Source of the DNA: Pseudomonadota bacterium
GTDB taxonomy: Bacteria > Pseudomonadota > Alphaproteobacteria > Rhizobiales > Hyphomicrobiaceae
Reading direction: 5' to 3'
DNA: 26,364 nt
NCBI GenBank assembly: GCA_023387235.1
Contig: JAEWIJ010000021.1
Location: 1 to 26,364, forward strand
The translations under genes were made by a program, and so were the position numbers. Positions 7,314-15,131 of this stretch are shown here, one piece after another. The notes beneath the pieces were generated by a model. That model saw only the letters and a list, made by a program, of their open reading frames with translations. It did no database searches and had not been told where the DNA came from. How positions within the stretch are numbered: position 1 is the first letter of the stretch; every line of letters starts with the position of its first letter.

Positions 7314-8552
7314 ATGTCGTCCCCAGGCAGGGAAGAAGCCGGGCGCACTGCGCTTGCAGGCATCAAGGTCGTCGATCTCACGCAGTTCGAGGCCGGCACG
7401 TCGATCACCGAAACGCTCGCGTGGCTCGGCGCCGACGTCATCAAGATCGAGAACCCGAATGGGGGCGAGCAGGGCCGCGGCGCCTCGACGGATATCAAGG
7501 GCGTCGACAGCTACTACTTCATGCTGCTCAATGCCAACAAGCGTTCGGTCACGCTCAATCTCAAGGACGAGCGCGGCAAGAACATGCTGCGCAAGCTGAT
7601 CGCGAAGGCGGATATCTTCGCGGAGAACTTCGCACCCGGCGTCATCGAGAAGCTCGGCTTTTCCTACGAGGAAGTGTCGCGCATCAATCCGCGCATCATC
7701 TACGCGACGGTCAAGGGCTTCGGTAAGGGCAGCCCTTACGAGAAGCACCTCGCCTTCGACATGATTGCGCAGGCGGCCGGCGGCGTCATGAGCATCACAG
7801 GCGAGGGCGACGGCAAGCCGATCAAGCCCGGCGTCACGCTCGGCGATACGGGTACGGGCCTGCACGCGTGCATCGGCGTGCTGGCGGCGCTCTACCAGCG
7901 CACGGTCAGCGGTCGCGGCCAGAAGGTCGAGGTCGCGATGCAGGATGCGATGGTCAACTACTGCCGCATTGCCTACGCCTCGCAGCTTCTGCACAAGAAG
8001 CCGTGCCCGCGCATGGGCAATCAGGTCGTGCTCGGCACGAACGCGCCGTCGGATGTGTTCAAGTGCAAGCCGGGCGGACCGAACGACTACGTCTATATCT
8101 ATACGAGCCGCGCCAACAATATTCAGTGGGAGCGCCTGCTGAAGGTGATCGGGCGCGAGGATCTGAAGGGCGACGAGCGCTTCGCGACGCCGCAGCTGCG
8201 CGTCAAGATCGTCGACGAGATCAATGGTTACATCCAGGCCTGGACGAAGGACTACACCAAGCACGAGGCCATGCAGATCCTCGGCGAGCAGGGTGTGCCG
8301 TGCGGTGCCGTGCTCGATACCGACGAGCTCATGAACGAGCCGAGCATGCGCGAGCGCGAGATCTTCGTCGAAGTGGATCATCCGGCGCGCGGCAAGGTCG
8401 TCATTCCCGGCTGGCCGGTGAAGCTCTCGGACAGCTACGTGCCGGTGAAGTCCTCGCCCATGCTCGGTGCCGACAATGCCGACGTGTACGGCGACTGGCT
8501 CGGACTGTCGAAGAGCGATCTCGATGCCCTCAAGAAGGAGCAGGTGATTTAG
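7314..8552 (+). CDS. CaiB/BaiF class III CoA-transferase (formyl-CoA-transferase-like)
   Basis: This enzyme moves CoA from a donor thioester to a carboxylic acid. The 412-aa product has the expected length. It starts LAGIKVVDLTQFEAG and carries GADVIKIENP, NANKRSVTLNLKD, and GVTLGDTGTGLH with the catalytic aspartate D178, which forms the acyl anhydride. QKVEVAMQDAMVNYCR is strongly reminiscent of Frc/YfdW. The glycine-rich loop of true formyl-CoA:oxalate transferases is absent: the corresponding part runs MGNQVVLGTNAPSDVFKCK with no GGGG. A different acid, perhaps a 2-hydroxy acid, is therefore likely. The ATG at 7314 is chosen because GGGAGGAG ends 3 bases before it; an in-frame ATG at 7248 has nothing comparable. 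The ThDP enzyme follows 49 bases later. Confidence 0.9.
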   Translation: MSSPGREEAGRTALAGIKVVDLTQFEAGTSITETLAWLGADVIKIENPNGGEQGRGASTDIKGVDSYYFMLLNANKRSVTLNLKDERGKNMLRKLIAKADIFAENFAPGVIEKLGFSYEEVSRINPRIIYATVKGFGKGSPYEKHLAFDMIAQAAGGVMSITGEGDGKPIKPGVTLGDTGTGLHACIGVLAALYQRTVSGRGQKVEVAMQDAMVNYCRIAYASQLLHKKPCPRMGNQVVLGTNAPSDVFKCKPGGPNDYVYIYTSRANNIQWERLLKVIGREDLKGDERFATPQLRVKIVDEINGYIQAWTKDYTKHEAMQILGEQGVPCGAVLDTDELMNEPSMREREIFVEVDHPARGKVVIPGWPVKLSDSYVPVKSSPMLGADNADVYGDWLGLSKSDLDALKKEQVI

Positions 8553-8601
8553 CGCGCTGCGCCTGCCCGTAGAAACTGAATTCACCAGAGAGGAACACCC
8601 G

Positions 8602-10248
8602 ATGGCGATTGGTTCCGACATCATTGCCAAGGCAATGAAGAACGAAGGCGTGAGCGATTTCTTCTACATCATGGGCGCCCCCATGATGGCCGTCGAGAAG
8701 GCGGCGATGAAGCTCGGACTGCGCGGCATTGATGTGCGCCACGAGCAGGCGGCGGCCATGGCTGGCTTCGCCTACGCCCGTCTGCTGAACAAGCCGGCCT
8801 TCTGCATGGCTGCGTCCGGTCCCGCGGTGACGAACCTTGTCACCGGCATTGCGCACGCCTGGGCGGACTGCACGCCCGTCATTGCGCTCGGCGGCGCGGC
8901 GCCGGTCGTGACGTGGCATCACGGTGCCTTCCAGGACATCGACCAGCTCTCGATGTTCAAGCCGTGCACGAAGTGGGCGGACCGCGTACACCACACGAAG
9001 CGCATTCCTGAGCTGATCAATCTGGCCGTCAAGCACGCCATGAGCGGCAAGCCCGGCCCGGTCTACCTCGATATGCCGGGCGACATCCTCTATGCCGAGG
9101 TGGACGAGTCCAAGATCGAATATCCCGATCCCTACGATCACGCCAAGCGGCCGCGTCCGGCTGTGGGTGCCAATGATCTCTCGGCAATCGCCGACCTGCT
9201 CGCCAAAGCAAAGCAGCCGGTGCTGATCACCGGCTCCGGCGTGCAGTGGTCAGAGGCGGAGAAGGAGATGCTGGCGTTCGTCGAGGCGGCGGGCGTGCCC
9301 TTCTACACGACGCCGCAGGGCCGCGGCGTGATCCCCGAGGATCACAAGTATTGCTACCTGACCTCGCGCGCGGCCGCCTTCCGCGATGCCGACCTCATTC
9401 TCGTCGTCGGCACGCGCATGAACTACATCATCGGCCACGCCGCACCGCCGCGCTGGAATGCGAACGCAAAGATCGTGCGCGTCGACATCGATCCGATCGA
9501 GATCGCCTCATCGCCGCGCAATCTCGCGGTCGGCGTGATCGCGGACGCGAGAACCGCCTTCCAGCAGCTCACGGCCGCGATCTCGGGCAAGGTCACGCCC
9601 GCGACCTACGAGACGTGGCGCGAGCGCCTGCGCACGCGCAACGTCCAGAAGACGGCCGAGGCCGAGCAGACGCTCTCCAATCCGGCGACCCCGATCCATC
9701 CGCTGCGCCTCTGCAAGGAAGTGCGCGATTTCATGGATCGCGACTGCGTGCTCTGCGTGGACGGTCAGGAGATCCTGAACTACGGGCGCCAGGCCATCCC
9801 GCAATACACGGCGCGCCATCGCATCAACTCGGGCGCTTTCGGCACCATGGGCGTCGGCATGCCGTTCGGCATCGGCGCCAAGGTCGCGTGTCCCGACAAG
9901 CAGGTGATCGTGCTGCACGGCGACGGCTCGTTCGGCATGAATGCCATGGAGTTCGACACCGCCGTGCGCCACGGCCTGCCGATCCTCACCATCATCAGCC
10001 AGAATGGCGGTTGGACGGGCGATCCGAACAAAGAAAAGCCGGGTCGCGATCTTGGCTATCCTCGTCTGGACAAGTTCGCCGAGGCTTTCGGTGGACATGG
10101 TGAGTGGGTCGACAAGCCGGATGACATCCGCCCGGCGCTGGAGCGCGCCATGAAGGCCGTGAAGGCGGGTAAACCTGCGCTCGTGTGCGTCGTCACGGAC
10201 GGCAATGCGCGCGCGACGACGACGGCCTTCACGAACTACTCGACCTGA
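8602..10248 (+). CDS. ThDP-dependent enzyme, probable 2-hydroxyacyl-CoA lyase / oxalyl-CoA decarboxylase family
   Basis: This 548-aa protein has the three-domain layout of the acetolactate-synthase superfamily. The cofactor-activating glutamate is E48 (VRHEQAAAMAGFAY). The middle domain has LITGSGVQW and VGTRMNYIIG. The ThDP/Mg motif starts GDGSFGMNAMEF (D441) and ends at SQNGGW (N468). Next to the active site the sequence is GAFQDIDQ (108-115). As I recall, human HACL1 has GAFQE there and oxalyl-CoA decarboxylase a Tyr-Glu pair, so carbon-carbon cleavage of a 2-hydroxyacyl-CoA to formyl-CoA plus an aldehyde is more likely than oxalyl-CoA decarboxylation. AGAGAGGA precedes the ATG. The upstream CoA-transferase would supply the CoA ester. 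Acetolactate synthase is less likely given that partner. Confidence 0.85.
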   Translation: MAIGSDIIAKAMKNEGVSDFFYIMGAPMMAVEKAAMKLGLRGIDVRHEQAAAMAGFAYARLLNKPAFCMAASGPAVTNLVTGIAHAWADCTPVIALGGAAPVVTWHHGAFQDIDQLSMFKPCTKWADRVHHTKRIPELINLAVKHAMSGKPGPVYLDMPGDILYAEVDESKIEYPDPYDHAKRPRPAVGANDLSAIADLLAKAKQPVLITGSGVQWSEAEKEMLAFVEAAGVPFYTTPQGRGVIPEDHKYCYLTSRAAAFRDADLILVVGTRMNYIIGHAAPPRWNANAKIVRVDIDPIEIASSPRNLAVGVIADARTAFQQLTAAISGKVTPATYETWRERLRTRNVQKTAEAEQTLSNPATPIHPLRLCKEVRDFMDRDCVLCVDGQEILNYGRQAIPQYTARHRINSGAFGTMGVGMPFGIGAKVACPDKQVIVLHGDGSFGMNAMEFDTAVRHGLPILTIISQNGGWTGDPNKEKPGRDLGYPRLDKFAEAFGGHGEWVDKPDDIRPALERAMKAVKAGKPALVCVVTDGNARATTTAFTNYST

Positions 10249-10266
10249 TCGGATGCACAAAAGAGA

Positions 10267-10292
10267 ACGGCCGGCACAACAGTGCCGGCCGT
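10267..10292. terminator. Bidirectional hairpin terminator between convergent genes
   Basis: This is a perfect 11-bp stem, ACGGCCGGCAC (10267-10277) with GTGCCGGCCGT (10282-10292), and an AACA loop. On the minus strand it is followed by TTCTCTTTTG, a proper T-rich tail for the DUF992 gene that ends 25 bases earlier. On the plus strand it starts 18 bases after the ThDP-enzyme stop but has only a weak tail (CTCCGTTCC). It probably serves both genes and is better for the minus strand. Confidence 0.8.
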
Positions 10293-10317
10293 CTCCGTTC
10301 CGAAGCTACCGCCCGCT

Positions 10318-10815
10318 TTAACGGCGGATCGTCATGCTCGTGACGGCGAGCGCGACGTTCAGGCCCGTCTGGCCCTGGACGCTGATCGGCTGAAGCACGA
10401 TCGACTTCTCGCTGCCGCCGACGAGCGCATTGGCGCCGACGCCGAGTGCGACAGACGCCTCCGCCGAGACGCCGCCGTAGTCGCCGACCAGGAGCGGGCC
10501 GCGCCGCACATCGGTCGAGCCGATTACCTGCCAGACGAGCGTCGTATCGTTCTTGAAGCCGATGTCGACGCCGACCTTCGTAATGGTCGCGGTGTAGCCG
10601 CGCGCGCGGCTGTTGCCGACGGGCTGATATCTGCAGTCGAGCGTCTGCTGCGAGCCGACGATCATGCCGACATGCGGGCCGCCCCGGCAGGTCAACGTGC
10701 CGATGAGGGACCGCGCGGCCTGCGCTTCTGCCGTTGTCGTCGAGACGCTTGCGAAGCCGGCCACGATGCCGACGCCGAGGAGGCCAGCCGCGATGGCCGC
10801 CGTGATCCTGTTCAT
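10318..10815 (-). CDS. DUF992 domain-containing secreted protein
   Basis: This 165-aa protein of unknown function has a clear Sec signal peptide (hydrophobic residues 6-24, cleavage near AEA/QA at 29-33). The mature part is a DUF992 domain. It starts LIGTLTCRGGPHVGMIVGSQQTLDCRY, with two cysteines (in LTC and LDC) that could form a disulfide in the periplasm, and ends VALAVTSMTIRR. The family is found mainly in Hyphomicrobiales. The ATG at 10815 has AGGGAG upstream and opens directly into the signal peptide, so the longer in-frame extension is not used. It is convergent with the ThDP enzyme. The minus-strand operon ending at 11013 lies 197 bases upstream. Confidence 0.85.
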   Translation of the reverse strand: MNRITAAIAAGLLGVGIVAGFASVSTTTAEAQAARSLIGTLTCRGGPHVGMIVGSQQTLDCRYQPVGNSRARGYTATITKVGVDIGFKNDTTLVWQVIGSTDVRRGPLLVGDYGGVSAEASVALGVGANALVGGSEKSIVLQPISVQGQTGLNVALAVTSMTIRR

Positions 10816-10884
10816 GTGACTCAGTGCTCCCTGCCAGTGAATTCCGGATGTGATTCGAGAAGTGCCCATCCCGAATCGGTCTGC

Positions 10885-10890
10885 AGTATA
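10885..10890 (-). promoter_or_regulatory. Possible -10 element for the DUF992 gene
   Basis: On the minus strand TATACT lies about 70 bases upstream of the DUF992 ATG. No good TTGACA-like partner sits 16-18 bases before it. The preceding stretch instead forms a perfect 8-bp stem, CTGCCGCA (10898-10905) with TGCGGCAG (10911-10918), and a 5-base loop. That hairpin could be a weak terminator for the cyclase operon or a regulatory site. This is a tentative call. Confidence 0.3.
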
Positions 10891-11012
10891 GCCAACCCTG
10901 CCGCAGCGATTGCGGCAGCACCTTGCGACAACGCAAACTACAGAGGTCAGAGTTTCAGGGGTTTGCGCGTTTCTACCGGCGTGATGCCCGTGCGCCACAG
11001 ATTTGCGCCTGC

Positions 11013-11795
11013 TCAATCCTCGAAGATCGCGACCACGCGCGTGAAGCCGGCGGACGCCCGTTTGATCTTGAACGGAAAGCAGCAGACGGTGTAGCCGGTC
11101 GCCGGAAGCTGCTCGAGGTTGGCGAGTTTCTCGATGTGACAGTAGGCGCGCGTGATGCCCGCGCGATGACCTTCCCAGATGAGCGAGGCGTCGCGTGTTG
11201 CCGCATACTTTTTCGCGGTGTGAACAAAAGGCGCATCCCAGCTCCAGGCGTCGGTGCCGGTGATCTTCACGCCGCGCTCGGTGAGCCAGAGCGTCGCCGC
11301 GTGACCCATGCCGCAACCGCGCGAGACGTAATCAGGCTCGCCGTAGCGCGCGCCCGCGGCCGTGTTGACGAGCACGATGTCGAAGGGCTGGAGCGTGACG
11401 CCGGCGCGCTTGAGCTCGGCCTCCACGTCGCCGGGCGTGGCGACATAGCCGTCCGGCAGATGGCGGAAGTCGAGCTTTACGCCGCGGCTCATGCACCATT
11501 CGAGCGGCACCTCGTCGATCGTCCAGGCGCGCTTTCCGCCGTCCATGGTCGAATGGAAATGATAAGGCGCGTCGAGGTGCGTGCCGTTGTGCGTCGAAAC
11601 GGTCAGCTGCTCGACGGCCCAGGCCTCGCCGCTTGGCAGTTCCTCCGCGGTGAGACCTGGGAAGTGAGGGAGCATGCGCGAGAGCGCGGCCGGGTCCTTG
11701 TGCGCGATGTAGGTGATCTTCGGCTCGTTGCCGGGCGGATCCGAGGCGATATCCGCTTCGAGCGCGACGGAGAGATCGACGATGCGGCGCGCCAT
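11013..11795 (-). CDS. Cyclase-family metal-dependent hydrolase (KynB-like fold)
   Basis: This 260-aa protein is a member of the cyclase family PF04199, which includes arylformamidase KynB, isatin hydrolase and polyketide cyclase relatives. The metal-binding signature HNGTHLDAPYHF occupies residues 69-80, with H69, H73, D75 and H79 as ligands. DIVLVNTAAGARYGEPDY and GTDAWSWDAPF are conserved in the longer members. At 260 aa it exceeds KynB (about 205-210 aa), so kynurenine formamidase activity is not implied. Hydrolysis of a cyclic amide, lactone or ester is the fair prediction. It is the last gene of a minus-strand operon, 19 bases after the alpha/beta hydrolase; GGGAGGTCGC precedes its ATG. 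Confidence 0.87.
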   Translation of the reverse strand: MARRIVDLSVALEADIASDPPGNEPKITYIAHKDPAALSRMLPHFPGLTAEELPSGEAWAVEQLTVSTHNGTHLDAPYHFHSTMDGGKRAWTIDEVPLEWCMSRGVKLDFRHLPDGYVATPGDVEAELKRAGVTLQPFDIVLVNTAAGARYGEPDYVSRGCGMGHAATLWLTERGVKITGTDAWSWDAPFVHTAKKYAATRDASLIWEGHRAGITRAYCHIEKLANLEQLPATGYTVCCFPFKIKRASAGFTRVVAIFED

Positions 11796-11814
11796 GCGAC
11801 CTCCCGATGTACGA

Positions 11815-12666
11815 CTATGACCCGGCCTTGATCTTCTCGAGCACGGGCAGGATGTAGCGGCGGAACTGGGCCGGGTTCTCGCTCATGGGAAAGTGGCCGA
11901 GCTCCTTCATGATCGTGACCTCGGCGCCGGCGATGTGCGCGGCCGTACGCTTCGTGTCGTCAGGCGTGCAGGAAAAATCGTACTCGCCGGTCAGCATGTA
12001 GAGCGGACAACGCTTCGTATCGATGCGGGTGACCTTCTCGCGCAGATCACCGTCGACGCGATAGAAGTAGAGATCGCCCTTGAAGATGCCGGGGCCGCCG
12101 CACTTGTACATCCAGAGCGTCTCGTGACGGCTCTCGGCGGGGCCCTGCGGCGCTATCATGCCGGAGACGAGCGCGGCGCAGACTTCGCCGCCGTGGACAT
12201 CAGGGCGGTTCAGCCATTCCGTGTCGTACCAGGGCTGCTGATGGGCGGCGGACTCGAGGCCGATGAGCGCACGGAAACGCTCGGGGTGCTCCGCCGCGAG
12301 ATTGAGCACGAGGCGGCCGCCGATCGAGCAACCCATGACGACGGGTTTGTCGAGATCCAGCGCATCGCAGACGTCGAGCACCATCTGCGTGTAGTTCGCC
12401 GTCGTGAGCTGGTATTCCTCGGTTTCGAAGCCTAAGGGCGGCAGAGATTTGCCGTGCCACGGCATGTCGAACACGATGACGCGGTAGTCGCGCGTGATCG
12501 CGGGATCATTGAGGATATGCCGGAACTGCCGCCCGTCGGCGCCGGCCGTGTGCAGGCAGACGAGCGGGATGCCGCTGCCGGCTTCCTCGATATAGAGGCG
12601 GTGCGGACGGCCGGAAAGGGTCAGGTGCGCGTAGCGGCCGACGATCGGCTCGAAAGTGGCTTTCAT
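11815..12666 (-). CDS. Alpha/beta-fold hydrolase
   Basis: This 283-aa enzyme carries the serine hydrolase triad. The nucleophile elbow is GCSIGG (S114), an acid is in LTGEYDFSC (D230), and the histidine is in ELGHFPMSENP (H258). The oxyanion region is LHTAGADGRQF, where the common HG is replaced by HTAG. DMPWHGKSLPP is the usual loop after strand 4. These features fit carboxylesterase, lactonase or carbon-carbon bond hydrolases (meta-cleavage type). It lies between the SCP2-like gene (12 bases upstream) and the cyclase-family gene. Two different hydrolases side by side suggest successive ring opening and ester or amide hydrolysis of one substrate, but the substrate is unknown. Confidence 0.88.
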   Translation of the reverse strand: MKATFEPIVGRYAHLTLSGRPHRLYIEEAGSGIPLVCLHTAGADGRQFRHILNDPAITRDYRVIVFDMPWHGKSLPPLGFETEEYQLTTANYTQMVLDVCDALDLDKPVVMGCSIGGRLVLNLAAEHPERFRALIGLESAAHQQPWYDTEWLNRPDVHGGEVCAALVSGMIAPQGPAESRHETLWMYKCGGPGIFKGDLYFYRVDGDLREKVTRIDTKRCPLYMLTGEYDFSCTPDDTKRTAAHIAGAEVTIMKELGHFPMSENPAQFRRYILPVLEKIKAGS

Positions 12667-12678
12667 CGGCGCGCCTCC

Positions 12679-13089
12679 TTACATCAGCGCGCGCGGCGCG
12701 GTGACGATGTCCTTGATGACCTGCAGGTTCGCCATGAAGGGCTGCAGATTGCCTTCGATGCGCGCGAGGCCGGTCTTCGAAAGGGCCATGAGGTCGTGCG
12801 CGCCTGGATCGGGCACGGGCTTCAGCAGCGCGAGCCACGTCTCGGGTGCGGCCGTGATCGAGAATGTCCATGGGCGCAGCAGGAAGGGGCCGCGCGCGAC
12901 GGAGGTCACGCGGCCGCTCTCAACGTGCACGAGCAGCGGGATGGTGCCGACGATGATGGCGAAGTCGGTTGTCAGAAAGCGCCCACGCCGCACGAGGTCG
13001 GTATTTGCTTCGACGAGCTCCGGAAGGCGCTCGAACAAGCTGGCGACGCGGTTCGCGCCGGCGTCCAAGGCGGCGGCTTGTGCGGCCAT
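12679..13089 (-). CDS. Small protein, possible SCP2 sterol-transfer-like domain
   Basis: This 136-aa protein has no signal peptide or membrane segment. The order of elements resembles an SCP2-type lipid or sterol carrier domain: a beta strand FAIIVGTIPLLVHVESGRV, then TFSITAAPETWLALLKPVPDPGAHDLMALSKTG, then LARIEGNLQPFMANLQVI. In SCP2 domains the equivalent parts are a ligand-binding strand, a segment around a tryptophan, and a G-D/N-x final helix. I do not see a catalytic motif. It starts 2 bases after the HupE-like gene stops and ends 12 before the hydrolase, so it is translated with both. It may present a hydrophobic substrate to the hydrolases. The family call is weak; the gene itself is well supported by spacing and coding continuity. 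Confidence 0.6.
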   Translation of the reverse strand: MAAQAAALDAGANRVASLFERLPELVEANTDLVRRGRFLTTDFAIIVGTIPLLVHVESGRVTSVARGPFLLRPWTFSITAAPETWLALLKPVPDPGAHDLMALSKTGLARIEGNLQPFMANLQVIKDIVTAPRALM

Positions 13090-13091
13090 GA

Positions 13092-13721
13092 CTATGCCTC
13101 CACGAGACCCACGACGAGCAGGAACAAGCCAAGCATGGCAAGGGCGCCGCCGGCCGCCCGCAGGCCCACTGTGCTCCTATCGGCCGTTACGAGGAAGCGA
13201 CGCGATACGATCATGGCGAGGACCGCGATTGCGGCCTGAATGATCGCAAGACCGATCAGGTAGGCGCCGATAACCGTACGCTCGGCCCCGACCACCGTCT
13301 CGCCGAAGGCATAGCCGTGGAAGAGACCGGCCACGATGGCAATCGCCAGCCAGACGCCGCGCGCGGACGTGAAGCCGATCGCCAGTGCCGCACCGGCAAC
13401 GATCACGCTCGCCGCGACGAGCGTCTCGACGAGAGGCACGTTTAGCTCGATGACATGCGCGAGCACGCCGAGCGATGACGCCGCGATGAATCCGGCAATG
13501 ATGCCCACGCCGCCGCTCACGAAGGCGGCTGCGATGCCGATGGCAATGATGAAGGCGAGATGATCAATGCCGATCACCGGGTGACCGATGCCGGAGAGAA
13601 AGCCCTCTATGAACGTCGTGGGCGTCACGCCGCCCATGGGGTGGTGTGCTGCGGCGGCATTGGCGCCGGCGAGGAGAAGGGTTGCCGCGAGGCCGAGCCG
13701 TCTGAATAAGGTCTGCTGCAT
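13092..13721 (-). CDS. HupE/UreJ-family membrane protein (putative metal permease)
   Basis: This 209-aa protein has an N-terminal signal-like segment (LGLAATLLLAGANAAAAHH) followed by about six transmembrane helices. The family motif HPVIGIDHLAFIIAIG, with its His and Asp ligands, sits at the first core helix, and GLFHGYAFGET sits in the middle. HupE/UreJ proteins move Ni2+ (or possibly Co2+/Fe) for hydrogenase or urease assembly. No hydrogenase or urease gene is visible here. The ATG at 13721 is preferred over 13775 because GGGGACGGA lies just upstream and the signal segment starts immediately. It heads a four-gene minus-strand operon with an SCP2-like protein and two hydrolases, one of them metal-dependent. 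Confidence 0.85.
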   Translation of the reverse strand: MQQTLFRRLGLAATLLLAGANAAAAHHPMGGVTPTTFIEGFLSGIGHPVIGIDHLAFIIAIGIAAAFVSGGVGIIAGFIAASSLGVLAHVIELNVPLVETLVAASVIVAGAALAIGFTSARGVWLAIAIVAGLFHGYAFGETVVGAERTVIGAYLIGLAIIQAAIAVLAMIVSRRFLVTADRSTVGLRAAGGALAMLGLFLLVVGLVEA

Positions 13722-13822
13722 TTCCGTCCCCGATCGTTCCGCCAACCGGCACACTCTGGAGCATATCATGCCCACGGCGACGACAGTCGATCAAGTAGGG
13801 CGCTCCGTGTGCGAGATCGTCC

Positions 13823-13965
13823 CCTTCTCCCCGTCCTTTGTCGCGCTGGAAGCGCGCCTCTGGCGCGACGAGAAGGTCGGGATGAGGGGCGGCGGCATAC
13901 GCGGACGTTGAGCAAGTTTCCGCCCCTCACCCTAACCCTCTCCCCGTAAGGACGGGGAGAGGGGA
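13823..13965 (+). repeat. GC-rich palindromic intergenic repeat, copy 2 (complete)
   Basis: Three nested hairpins can be drawn. The first is GTCGCGC (13840-13846) with GCGCGAC (13863-13869). The second is GAGGGGCGG (13884-13892) with CCGCCCCTC (13920-13928). The third is a 12-bp stem, 13936-13947 with 13952-13963, around an AAGG loop. The central and right parts match copy 1 in inverted orientation (23 and 19 identical bases), while the loop between them has diverged. The element fills the gap between the HupE operon and the L2HG-oxidase-like gene and may also terminate transcription there. Confidence 0.8.
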
Positions 13966-13988
13966 ATAAAGGCACGCCGCAGGTGCGC

Positions 13989-15092
13989 CTACAGCATCTC
14001 GCGCACGAGGTCGCCGATGGCGAGGGAGGACGTAAGGCCCGGGCTCTCGATGCCGAAGAGCATCACGAGGCCATCGACGCCGTGCTGCTTCGGCCCGTGG
14101 AAAAGGAAATCCGGGACGGGCTCGCCCTCGCGATAGAGCTTGGGGCGGATGCCGGTGTAGTCCGGGTGCAGGCGCTCGGGATCGAGCGCGGGGTAGTACG
14201 TGCGGATGAAGCCCAGGAACTTCTCGAGCTTCTCCGGTTTGAACGTGTAGTCGATCTCGGGAATCCACTCGATATCGGGGCCGAACTTGCAGCGACCGCC
14301 GAGATCGACCGTCACGTGCAGCCCGAGCCAGGCGCCGTCCGGCATGGGATAGATGTGACGGCCGAAGGGCGACCGGCCGGTATAGGCGTAGTACTGCCCG
14401 GCGGCGTAGAAGGTCTCGGGCGGCGCATAGCCCGAAGGGAAGCTCAGCGTGCGTGCGAGCTTCGTTGCGTGCAGGCCGGGCGAGAGGACGAGTTCCTTCG
14501 CCGTGATCGTGGCCGGTGCCTCGCCGGACGTCACGACCTCGAACAGGCCGTCGGCGCGGCGCCCCACACGCTCGACAGGCGTATTGAGCACCACGCTGCC
14601 ACCATTGGTTTCGACATGACCTTCGAGCGCGAGCATGAAGGCGTGCGTGTCGATGGTGCCCGTCGAAGGCGAAAGCAGCGCGGCGACGCAGAAAACCTCG
14701 GGTTCGATGGCGCGCGCCTCGTTCCCCATGAGCGGTTGGAGGTCTGTCACGCCGTTGCGGATGGCCGTTTCCTGGATGGCTTTGAGCTTCGGGATCTGCG
14801 TTTCATTGGTCGCGACGAGGAGCTTGGTGATCTGCTGGTGGGCGACACCGTTCTCGGCGCAGAATTTGTAGAGCTGCGCCTTGCCCTCGACGCAGAGTTT
14901 CGCGCGCAGCGAGCCCGGCGGATAGTAGATGCCGGCGTGAATTACCTCACTGTTGCGGGAGCTCGTCTCCGAACCGATGATGTCATGCTGCTCGAGCACC
15001 ATGACCTCGCGCCCGCTCATGGCGAGTGCGCGCGCGATGGCAAGCCCGACGACGCCTGCGCCGACGACGACGGTTTCTACATCAGCAATCAT
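13989..15092 (-). CDS. FAD-dependent oxidoreductase, L-2-hydroxyglutarate oxidase/dehydrogenase-like
   Basis: This 367-aa DAO-superfamily flavoprotein has the N-terminal dinucleotide motif VVVGAGVVGLAIA (G11, G13, G16), with E34 for the ribose. It has the L2HGDH/LhgO block SETSSRNSEVIHAGIYYPPGSLRAKLC (41-67). It keeps the GRRADGLFEVVTSG middle domain and the C-terminal FAD site near LVMLFGIESPGLTSSLAIGD. Such enzymes oxidise L-2-hydroxyglutarate or similar 2-hydroxy acids to the 2-oxo acid, passing electrons to O2 or quinone. The length is a little under LhgO (about 400-420 aa), so the substrate could differ. It follows the luciferase-like gene after 39 bases and is probably in one operon with it. 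Confidence 0.88.
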   Translation of the reverse strand: MIADVETVVVGAGVVGLAIARALAMSGREVMVLEQHDIIGSETSSRNSEVIHAGIYYPPGSLRAKLCVEGKAQLYKFCAENGVAHQQITKLLVATNETQIPKLKAIQETAIRNGVTDLQPLMGNEARAIEPEVFCVAALLSPSTGTIDTHAFMLALEGHVETNGGSVVLNTPVERVGRRADGLFEVVTSGEAPATITAKELVLSPGLHATKLARTLSFPSGYAPPETFYAAGQYYAYTGRSPFGRHIYPMPDGAWLGLHVTVDLGGRCKFGPDIEWIPEIDYTFKPEKLEKFLGFIRTYYPALDPERLHPDYTGIRPKLYREGEPVPDFLFHGPKQHGVDGLVMLFGIESPGLTSSLAIGDLVREML

Positions 15093-15131
15093 GGTGTGTT
15101 CCGGCTCGTGCGCAGAGATCGATATCGGCGG

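Noticed and set aside
7215..8630. 471-residue minus-strand frame opposite the CoA-transferase
   Set aside because: It is codon-position shadow of a well supported gene. It has no family motif and no ribosome binding site.
7314..10248. Simple label as oxalate degradation genes frc and oxc
   Set aside because: The glycine loop of the transferase and the Tyr-Glu pair of oxalyl-CoA decarboxylase are missing, so those gene symbols were not assigned.
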